The position numbers and the translations under genes were made by a program. Below, in pieces: positions 47,601 to 59,600 of a DNA stretch of 64,000 bases. Source of the stretch: Owenia fusiformis. Lineage: Eukaryota > Annelida > Polychaeta > Sabellida > Oweniidae. The notes beneath the pieces were generated by a model, which saw nothing but the letters and a program-made list of their open reading frames with translations, did not search any database and was not told where the DNA came from. The DNA lies in assembly GCA_903813345.2 (NCBI GenBank), contig CAIIXF020000006.1:34199524-34263523 (forward strand), given 5' to 3'. The stretch's first letter is position 1. Each line of letters starts with the position of its first letter.

Positions 47601-50600
47601 TGGACTGAAATGTGGCTGTTATATATTGAGTTTGTTTCTGACTCTCCATTACTGATATTGAATTGTAACTCTTTACTACTAAGTATTTGACTTAAAGGTT
47701 TTCATGATTCACAGGAGTGCAACAATAAAATTCCACCATTTTATATTTCTTGATGGCTTTTTATTGATATTAGATCAATTATTAATATCTTAATGAACAA
47801 TGTTCTATAGGGATATTATGAAGCCTTGCATCCATCCATTCAGCGGAATTAAGACAAAATGTTTCTCTATCCAGGCAATGAGCTAAAATACCTGGTATCA
47901 GGTGATTGAATCTATCAATCAGTTTTAGTCTCAAAACAGCTTGTCTGTATGTCAGGTTTATTGATTTGTTTCATTATTTTTGGTTTCCAAAATATGATCT
48001 GTCCCGAAATTTCAGTTTTGAGGGATAAACAATGTCATTGAGTGATAAGGGATAAGGCTACTATTGAAAACTGTTCCAAGATGAAAGGTTTGGTCTGAAG
48101 ATCAATCATAAAGGAATTGAGGGCAAGAGTTAGAGTCATGCTACTGTCAATAAACGTTTGAACAAAAATGCAGTACATCCAACATACATTAAGGAATAAG
48201 ATAATTATGTTATTGGAGGTGATATCTATGGAAAAATACACAAAGGCATTTCTGCTTGGAAAAACAGCTACTTTCAGACTGAAATAAGTGTTTTTTCCAT
48301 TGATATTGGTTTTTTATATCCATTTTTAAATTGTTTATTCTCACATAATATCTTTGATCTCTTTTATATTTTTACAAATTACTTATGATACCCTAAGGCT
48401 ACTCCAGAAACTTTTTCGATGAATTTGAGCTATCAGTGGCTGAGAAAACACTTGTCAAAAGGCGATTCATTTTTTGGAACACCAGATATACACTGTGTAT
48501 ATATATATCATTGATAAAGGCAAAATTTGTATTATTGGAAAGCTGACATGACAGGCTTGCATTCCCCTGATATTACACCATTAGAACATTTTTATCATTC
48601 TAATGTTATTTTTACAAGAACAAAATTGGTCATGTAAGAGCCATGTAATCAAACAACGAACATCATAAATTATAATTTAAAAATACAATTTTACAAACCT
48701 ATTCATTTTGGTCCAATACTATGGTAAATGCCTGTTTTAAACTTAATATTAGAAAGTTACTACATGTATTTCCATCTTACATGTCCTTTTAACAGATGAC
48801 ATTGGTTTTCAAACCACTGAGAAATCAAACCCTTGTGTGTATTTCATGTAAACCTTTAAAATATGACAAAACAAGTTTTTTGAAACAGTCCCAAACATCA
48901 TTATTAAACTTTATTACACATATATTAAACATTTTTACCCTGAATGGATGTCACTCACCACATCTAATACCCAATGCCTTTCCTCAAATCAATGTGGATA
49001 AATTACAACATTTATTAACATGAGAATGTTATGTACTCATAATCATAATATTAGCGTTCAGCTTAACTATGGCCACTGTTTTACACCTTTTGGATCTGGT
49101 GTTGACATGACTTTTGACTTTTCGCCTAATACCCTTATAATACTTAAGCAAAGTATGAAAACCTCAGCAATGGTAATTATAGACACTCCTATAAATATTC
49201 CAAGACTTCCACCAATCTCTGATATCATAGATCCAAGTGCAAAATCAGGTTCCTGTTTAATTATTTTTGTCTCTAAATCTTTGAAGTATACATTTAAGCG
49301 GATAAAATTTTCTCGTAGCTGATCTCCAACTTCTTGTTTCACTCCATTCCAGTTTGTGAAATTAGAATTAGAATCAGAATATATGTTTGTGCACAGTGGT
49401 TCCATTTGGTCATGAAAAGCTTTATAAACACTGGAGTTGTTATAATTTGGGAGGTGTATAATCTTACGGCAATAAAAGTCAAGTTCTACCCCCTTTTTTG
49501 GCCATTGGGATTGTGAGAGTGTCATGTCATATGTGTTGTAGCTGCAATTGTCCTTCCATTGACAGTCATCTTGGCCAAGTACAACATCCAAGTTGTATTC
49601 TGTCATGCCACATTGTAGCTTCTCCAAATCGTAGAGTAGTGATGTTATATTTGGATTTTTCTTTATCCATTCGTTATACTGAATTTTGTTACAGAATTGT
49701 ACATTTTCAACATCTGGGTACATTGGTAATGATCCACGTTTACATCCACATGATTTATAAACCATCTTTTGGAGACATCTCATTTGACAAACCCGTGTGT
49801 TGAATGTGTATCCATCTTCATCTAATAGAGGGTGTTCAGTGCACTCGCCCCAAGGTGGTTTCATCAATTCACGTCGAGTAACAGACAATGCCACATTAAC
49901 TGAATGACTCTGTTCAATTTCAAATCCCTCATTTTCTGGATCTGGTAGTGTCCCTTTCTCATGTATGACAACTCTCACACCTTGATTTCCAGAAGTTGGG
50001 TGTTCTGGGTTATATATTGCATATATATTCTCGTCAGTGTCTAGGAATAATTGCAGTGAAAGGCCACCTGTCGGTCCAGTTGTATTGCTATAAGGGTTAG
50101 AAAGTGTGGTATTGATGTCATTAAATGTAAAACATTTGTAATAATGACTATGTATTAGTGAATGCACATCTTCATCAGAACAGGGTTTTCCCTGATACGT
50201 ACAGGATGAGATAAAATCATGTTTATTATGGCCATATTTTGTGACTGTTGGTACATTTTCATAAAATCCATTATAGGTATACAGTCTGTTGAAGAATTTT
50301 TCATAGAATTGTTGTCTTTCGGAAGATACCTCACTTAATAAGGTTTTGTTGTGATCTATTTCACCCATATCTGCAAGTAATTTTTGTAATGCAGTCATAG
50401 ATGATATTGTTTCATCTTCTTCAATGCTGACATCTTCAAAATATTTCAAAATACCTTGTTTAGACATCTGGGTCAGTGGACATATTGTCACCGAGGGAAA
50501 TAAAAGATCTTGGCGTTGAACTAACACTCTGTCCTTTGTCTCAAAGAGACTGTACCTGTAGATGATTGATGTGACATGGCCCACAGAGGCAAGTGTACTT

Positions 50601-53600
50601 GCTATACAGAAAATTAACCATGCTACTTTTGTACACATAGATTTTCTCTCATGAATATTTCCCCAGCCATGGCCAGTTGTAGTTTTTGCAAAGTCACTCA
50701 GTAAGCTTTTTACTGTCATCTCTTGAATATTTTTGATGTTCTTTGTCCTTATTGTTAAAGTTTGAAGTTGCCTAAATTCCAATTATAGCGCTTTTAAGTC
50801 ATCTGAGTATTGTATTTGTGATAACCATATACACGAAATTATTATCTTCACTATGATTCCATTGTTGAAACACTTTATGGGTTTTCTGTATTATCAAATA
50901 TTTGCTCATCTAAGTCCCTTGGTGCTGCTTTCCCTGTTTTCGGTTCTTGTGGCACTTCTTGCAAATATTATTCACCCTCAAATTATTTTGTAGTCTTCAC
51001 TTTACTTTTCCTCTAATGTATAATATAAATCTTTATACATATCAATCTCTAAAGAAATAATTCTTCGAAAAGTGAAATCTCAATATTTATCAAATCTTTG
51101 AATATTAATGGCCAATTTTGGTTCAGATGAAATTCCTTTAGCTTTTTTTGAAAAGAATTTGAGGAAGAAAAGCCAAAGATATTACATGATTCTTAAGTAG
51201 CTGTCCGGAGTTCTATTACTATGTTAAGGTAAAATTGGTTCAGGATGATTTAATCCATGGACTAAAAGGTTTCTATGACGCACAAGTGGTTTACATTCTC
51301 AAATTCCATCAATTTACAAGTCTTGATGGCTTCTTGTTGATTGATATCTGATTATCGATATTTGATTAATTATTAGTGTCTTAATGAACAAAGTTCTGTT
51401 GGGATATTGTGAAGCTTCCATCCAACTGTCCATCTGTCCTCAATGTCGACTTTGTGAAGATACCAAGAGCCAAATTAAAACTTTTCATTCTTGAACAAAG
51501 TAATATAAGATTGAATATAAGATATTTGAAAAATTAGGAATTTAGGCTCAATTTGAAAGCTCTCAATGTATATCAAGATTATTTTATAGCAGATTACCAC
51601 TCTTATATTATACAACCTTTTAGATGCTTGCTTTGAGAAATTCAAGGTGCTGGCTGTCCAAATACAAAAATGTACTATTGTACATTCTTATGAGATTTCA
51701 AAATTATATCTCTAAAATGGCAATATATGGCTAATATCTTTATACCTTTTTGGGAATCATAATAATGGTATTAATAATGTGATAAAGGATTTGCTACTTA
51801 GTGAAGTTCAAATCTGGTATAGCAGACAAGTCAAATATCTATGCCAAGGCCTGGATTTGAACCCAAGATCTTGCCATTAGAAGTTAGACGCCTCATCCAT
51901 AGATATAAGAAATTATGAAATAAATGAATTTAATTGAATTGAATAATTTGTTTGTTGGTATATGGAATTTGCTACTCGGTTGAGTTTTTGTTTAAGTAAT
52001 TAAAAGTTTGAAGTTAATTAGTTATCGCAATTATTCAACAAATACTTTTAAGTATGATCAATAATATTGAGTATTGCTATGGAGTGGCTTTACACAATAG
52101 GTGATCAATATTTTGTTGGAATGGCTTAATTCACTAAGATTTTATTTCAGCTGGTAATTAACACAAGCAATCTTGTGCAAGATCATAATTCTGTTAAAAG
52201 CTAGATGAATTAAACACTGATGGGCTGTTGACCCAATTCATTTCCAGATTGTTGCTCTTTAGAGAAGCTGGTTGATTACATAACCTCAATCCATTCCTCC
52301 CATGGGACAGATTGTTCTACTAAGAAGGCACACCTCTTGGCATCTGATCTAATGACATTACAATGTCTGCTCATAATATAGTAGTAGCTATGTCTTGGGA
52401 GAACAGTAGCTTTTGGCCGAGTTTAATTCTGATTTCTTAGAAAACATATCCACTGTGTTCATTCCTTAGCAAGGAGGTAGGTTTTGAAAACAGTCCTGAT
52501 ATCTATTTGTCTGACATCTTCTTTCAAGACCTAATCATGCCTCCAGATTGATGCTCTATAGAGAAGCTGGTTGATCTTTGCAACAAGTACATGTTGGGTC
52601 ATCGATCAAACCCCAGAGTGAAAGATTAGTTGGTGTGGGAAGTGTTTCGCTTAGGGATTTTGGGAGAAAAGCAAGCAGTGTTTTAAGGGGACTCATCTCT
52701 AACCTAGCCGATTTTGGGATACCCTGCACGCACTGTTTATGTTTCTTTTTTCTGAAGGGTATCATATATGCTTTCATTTGATGTAAAAAACATTGGATGT
52801 TAGCCATCAAAATATTTCAATACATCGTCTGAAAGATGGGTGTGACGTTACGGAAAAAAGCGCCTCAATTTACCCGCTTCACTAGAATACGCTTGCTTTA
52901 AAAGCAACACGTTCTCAATTTATCGATGATTGATAGGAAAATCGTCACACGGCCACCAAGATTGTTTTTAATTTACGGCATTTGATAAGCTGAAGACTTT
53001 TGATGCCAATTATTTTTCATGGGTACTAATAAAGCATAATAAGAACAGCTTTAGATAAAGGGTTTTGACCCCTTACCCAAGTTCGGCAGTGCAATTGACG
53101 CCATATAAAATTTTAATTGTATTCCAATTTTCATAAACTTTGACATTTTTTGAGGAAAAAACTAAAACATTGACATATTGTTTTTATTGTTTCAAACAAT
53201 AGTTCACGTACCCCTCAATGACATTTGAAAATATCAAAAGGTTCCACCGTCGATTTTTTCTGTTATTTAGATTCAAAATTTCGGCGTTTTCTGATATCTT
53301 TAAGAATTTCATCAATTATCTCCAACAAGAAATGTTTATATTGCTCACCGGTATAGTTTCGCCATACGCATATAAGAGATGTGAATTATTATACAACCGC
53401 TTAACATGTCTTTGATTAACTTCACTTTGATTATCTGAAAAGTTTGAATTCCAAGAAAATTTGATTCGGGGTAAATAAAGCATTATTATATCAATCTTTG
53501 TAAAGGCCTCTTACCCCTTACCCAAATTCGGCAGTACAATTGACGTCATATCAAATTTTAATTGACTTTCAATTTTCATAAACTTTGACATTCTTTGAGG

Positions 53601-56600
53601 AAAAAACTAAAACATTGACATATTGTTTTTATTGTTTTAAACAATAGTTCATGTACCCCTAAATAACATTTGAAAATATAAAAAGGTTCCACCGTCGATT
53701 TTTTCTGTTATTCATTTTCGGAATTTCGGCTTTTTCTTATATTTTCAAGAATTTCATCGATTATCACCAGCAAAAAATGTTTTTAGTGCGAAACGGTATG
53801 ATCTCGCTATACGTGTTATTGGGCATGCGAATCATTTTACAATCGCTTTAGATGATATAAATGCAATGCCTTTTATTATCTGAATAGTTTGAATGTCAAG
53901 AAAATGAAAATTAGGGTAAATAAAGCATCATAAAACCAACCTTTGTAAAGGGCTGTGACCCCTCACCCAAGTTCGGCAATAAAAATTACGCCATGTCGAA
54001 CTTAAATCACCTTATTACCATAAACTTTGACATTCTTTGAGGAGAAAAATAAAACATTGACATATTGTTTTTATTGTTTTAAACAACAGTTCACGTACCC
54101 CTAAATGACATTTGAAAATATAAAAAAAGTTCCACCGTCGATTTTTTCTGTTATTTAGATTCAAAATTTCGGCTTTCTCTGATATTTCTAAGAATTTCAT
54201 CAATCATCTCCAACAAGAAATGTTTACATTGCTCACCGGTATAGTATCGCCATACGCGTATAAGACATGTGAATCATTATACAATTGCTAAAAATGTCTT
54301 TGATTAACTTCAGTTTGATTATCTGAAGAGTTTGAGTTCCAAGATAATTCGATTCGAGGTAAATAAAGCATTATTATGCCAATCTTTGTAAAGGCCTGTG
54401 ACCCCTTACCCAAAGTCGACAGTACAATTGACGCCATATCAGATTTTAATTGACTTTCATTTTTCATAAACTTTGACATTCTTTGAGGAAAAAACTAAAA
54501 CATTGACATATTGTTTTTATTGTTTTAAACAATAGTTCACATACCCCTAAATAACATTTGGAAATATAAAAAGGTTCCACCGTCGATTTTTTCTGTTATT
54601 TATTTTCGGAGTTTCGGCTTTTTCTTATATTTTCAAGAATTTCATCGATTATCACGAACAATTTTTTTGTTGTTCGAAACGGTATGATCTCGCTATACGT
54701 GTTATTGGGCATGCGAATTATTTTATAATCGCTTAAAATGATACAAATGCAATGCCTTTTATCATCTGAATAGTTTGAATTTCAAGAAAATTCAAATGAG
54801 GGTAAATAAATTAAAGCCTTATGTAAGACTAACATTTGTAAATGGTTCTTGACGCCATGTTGAATTTCAATCGCCTCTTTATTTCAATAAACTTTGATGT
54901 TATTTGAAGTAAAAAATCAATGGTGAAACTTTTTTTTATTTTAGATGTTATTAAGAGGCACACAACTCGGTGGCTATACCGTCGGCTAAAACGATTTTCT
55001 TATACATCAGTAATATATGGGATACTTATCATTTTGATTTCAAAGGTAATATATGATGAAACCTTATATAAATTGCTCACACAAATGGCATTTAGCGGAA
55101 AAAAGAAAAAAACAAGTTACATGCTGGTTTGCCATGTCTGTAAAACATTTGCACGCTTGTTATACTGCTGGAATATAGCGAACTAAGCTTGAACGAATAC
55201 AAGAAAACATAGCAAACACCCAAATTATGCAATTATTTGGGAAATCAGTGACGTATAGATCATTTGTTTGTTTAATTGTTGATGGGGCAATGTGTCACTG
55301 ACGTCACAGATGATTGTACCATATTCCAAGAATTCGTGAACAAGAGTGTTATATGACGTCATGATAAAACACTGCTTCGAGTGAGGAGCTCATAGTTGCT
55401 ATGAGTTACTATGTCGTAAAGTGTCACATACCGTCATTCAGCGTCATTAACATTTAATTATAGAACACTTGTCAAACGTGAAGTTAACAAACAAGCTTTT
55501 CCTGGAGATGTTTATTTTCTGTTCTGTAATTGGCAGGTGTATCACCATTGTCGTAAGGGTTAGAGATGAGTCCCCTTAAGTGTCTGTATCAGATCTCTCC
55601 CAGTCAGCCTTCTGCTCTCTTATGCTTCCCAGGTGAGCTATGTATCCTGGTTGCTCATTTCTGTTCTGCTTTGACTAGTCTGGCCTTCTCAGTCTTTCTT
55701 ATTCCCCAGCTACCATCTTCGTTTTTGTTCTCAGATCTGCTCTTGACCATGGGTCCCTCCCTTAATTTCCAAGTTCTTTCCAGCCTTCTGCTGCATTTCT
55801 CACAATGTTGTTCTGTCTGAGTCTGCTTTCTACATAAGTGGTAGGAACTTTGGTAGACCATTTTCTCCCTTTAGGACTCATGGCTTCAGTTGATTTTGCT
55901 GTTGGATCTTTGGAATCTTTGAGTTGCTAAGGTGTTCGCACTTTGGTTGCTTTGAACTTTTCAACTATGGATGAGGTTGAAAGTTCAGCTGGAGATTAAG
56001 TGTTATGCAGGTTGACTGAGCTAAAAGATACAGAAACTCCTAACCATTTCCGATGAAACTTCCTAGCCTTCCTTTCTAAAGCAGTTGTGGTCAGAGGAAT
56101 TAGAAGTTACAAAATTGCAATCAATATCCATGATTTTTGAACTTAGATGCCTTACACAATAATCCCAAATATAACATCTATAAAATAATCAATTATATTT
56201 CATCAAATGAGTCATCAAAAGTGATTAAGAAATATATAACACTCAGACGTTTGATCTCAGACTTTTATTACTATTTGTCGAACATTGAAGTAAACATGAG
56301 GTTTGGGCAAAATAGGTTCAATTCTTATGCCCAGCATACCAATGTTGTCAGATAAAGTCAATGAAATGATTTGGAACGATTCATTTTCGATGTAATGAGG
56401 ATGAATATTGGTGAAAAAAATTGGCAGATTAGTAGTACCAATATTTGTTATAGATTTTGTGGATCATTCCTCGTATATTTTGAAAAATAATTGCCTGTAA
56501 TTGTATACATGTTTTCATGATGCTGTATATTCTATAACAAATGGAACATCGATAGAAACTAATGACTTATTCATGTTATGGCATAACCAGTAGACTATTC

Positions 56601-59600
56601 CATAAAATAAGGGTCCATTAGGCTATAGATCTATTTTAAGTGGTTGTGTTATTGAAACAAAAATACAACTCAATTCTCCCTTTCGCGGTTCGCTCTTTGA
56701 ATCAAAACGTTCGCAAATATGTTCTAAAAAAGCACTCAAAAAGGACAAAATTTGATTGGTCAATATTTTCCCACTATGCATTTCGCGTAGCTATTTGCGT
56801 GACCCGAAAGTTCTAAATCAAACTAATTACGCAATTTTGTTTTTACACCCGCACGCTAAATAAAACAATGACACCATCGGAAGTATTCTTCTTTGTCATT
56901 GCTTTAATAGTCAGTATACCGAGTTTAATCAATAAAAGATTGTACAATGAACAACAAAATTCGGAAACGAGTACTATAGATTTGCTTTCGGACCACAGAA
57001 CAGATTGACCTAGATATTAGCGACGCGTCTTCTTTGGTCAACTGCTCAGTTGTCTGTGGGTTTTTAACGTAACTCTATAATATGATTTGAAGATGAATAC
57101 TTTTATTCAGTTGTTGCATCGATGTTGCAGTTTGTAATGCGGTAAGATTGGCATGAAAGTATTGAAAGTCGAATGGAATTGTTTTTTCCAATATGGCGAC
57201 TTGTCAACTGATCACGTGACCTTCTCTTCCGGAATATTTTCTCACTTTTCAATCGTCGTTTTATACCACGCTATGAATCAATACAATGAAAAAAATAGCT
57301 GTTATATTAAGATTAATAAGAGATCAATCGTTTCTAATAATTTTTTCTGTACTCTCGTACGGGAATATGAACGAATATATCGTTTGAAAAATAGGTGTGA
57401 AAATCCCCATGTTAAACCTATGAAGGAAAACAAGGAAGTATAAATTTGTTCCTCCGCGAACTGCATCATGGGAAATAGTTTGACCTTATAAGGAAAGATT
57501 TTCGCGTCTCCTCTTTTGAAGAGGGAACAACGATTTCGAGAATTACAATTACAGTGAAAGTAATTACTTTCGATCTACTGTGTATTTTTGGCTCACATGG
57601 TGACCTTTTGTATTTCATAGCAAGAAATTATAGTTCTAAAATTGACAAGGTTTTTCCAAGTTTATAAATCTGCATATTTCTCTATTAATTTATAGTTAGA
57701 GCCTGAAATATATGATAATTAATAAGTCATTAGTATAAAATTAATAGTTATTGTTAGGTTAAATAATTGCTCCCATTTGAGCTAACGGTGCTACATGTAT
57801 TTACTAAACAAAATATATTGATTGGACCTGTAAAAGCATTCTATTATCTATAGTATAAAAAAATGAGTGGGTAGGGGCGGCAATAAGTAGAAAATCATGG
57901 AATTAAAATTAAACAAATGGAATGTTTTCCTAAAAATGCCAAAAGGTATCAATTTCTCTTGTACTGAAGTACAAACAGAATAATATAGTAGCTTTAGTAT
58001 TTGACTGTATACATTGCATTGGCATAGCCAAGGGGGGGGGGGGGGGGGTGATGGGTGTGACCCACAAATGCTTAGAATGTACCATATACAATGTAAATAT
58101 TTAAAAAATTTCAGGGATGAAAAAAATCACACACACCCTTGACAGTGTTGCCAGCTACGCTTATGCATTGTAATTGCTTGGACATGAAAAGTAACCAAAA
58201 ATTACAGTTAGAACTAGAGAGAGGAGAGATGGGGTTGTTTTGAAAGAATGACTTGTGACCAAATCCTAAGTTATGACGGTTCCAAAAAACGGACTCCTGT
58301 TACATTGTACTTTATGGTGAATATTTATGTCATTTCATTTTTAATCTTATTTTCTTTTGCAGTAAAACCTAGTACTGTAGGGGACAAACTTGGCTTCAAA
58401 TACAGATTCAGAAAAAGGGACAAAGTAATGTTCTATGGAAGGAAGATATTTAGAAAGGTACATTTTAAAATAATATATTTATCATTTTTAGTACTTTATT
58501 TCGATGTACATTATGAACTGGAAAATAAGATTGATTGCATAGATGTGAGAGAAATTATATAACAGTTTTTGTATATTGTACTCATATTTCAAAAACCATT
58601 GGGCAACTAGTTGATTTATATATCTGCAACATTTTTTCTCGTTTGCCACATTGATCTCTATCAGTTTGCCATGATTACCCTTTTGCCACATTTTCACTTT
58701 TGCCACATTTCTATCTTTTCTATCTTTCAGTTTATGTTATTCTACCTTTTGCCATGATTACACTTTTGCCACATTTTCACTTTTGCCACATTTCTGTCTT
58801 TGCTCTCTTTCAGTTATCTCTTGTTATAATTTTGCCATGCTTATAAAGGATAGGTATCGATATGGAGAACTGAATTCAACAATGTTTTTCTCTTAAACCA
58901 ATCATTGAAAACATTCTGTAAAAGAACATGGTATTTTATGTAATGTTGACTGATTGGCAACAATTTAATGCGAAAATTATTTAGAAATATTTTATATAAC
59001 TGTTTTTGTTAACATTTTTTGTTTTTTTAGTGCAATTGTTTTTGCTCCTTTCTACCAATTCTTGAGAATGAAATAAAATGTCTTTCCGAACCTTGTTGGA
59101 ACAAAATAGCATGTACAACATGTTTTTAGACCTCTCAACATTAAAGTTATACAAAGGAATTTTTGGTTAATTTTAAAAAAGTATTCAAAAAATTAAAACA
59201 AAATCCCCTCAAAATAGATAAAAAGATTAACAAGATACTTTTTTAAAATCAACCAAAATTTCCTTTGTACAATTACAATATTGAAAGACCTAAACATGTT
59301 GTGTTTATGTCGTTTGGTTCCAATGAGGTTCGGAAAGATGTTTCATTTCACTCTGGAAACATGATACCAAGAACAAAACAAGTGTTTGATGTGTTTTTTA
59401 AAACAATATAGATGAAAGTATGTATATCTATTTCAAATTATATTGTTACTGTTCAAAAGATGACCATTAAATTGTTAGATTTTCAGAAATTTTTGATGTC
59501 TGGTTTAAGAGAAACGTGTGTTCAAAAAGTTCGCCATATCAATACCCATTCTTTGCCACATTCTCACATGTGACATGTTTTTAGGTGAGGTCCATTACAA

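Noticed and set aside
55655-55861. 68-residue charged frame on the minus strand
   Set aside because: Could continue the retroelement fragment at 52556-52682, but I could not match it to a known protein, and the plus strand is open as well.
57153-57443. 96-residue frame on the plus strand
   Set aside because: Lies inside one arm of the inverted mobile-element pair and shows no family signature.
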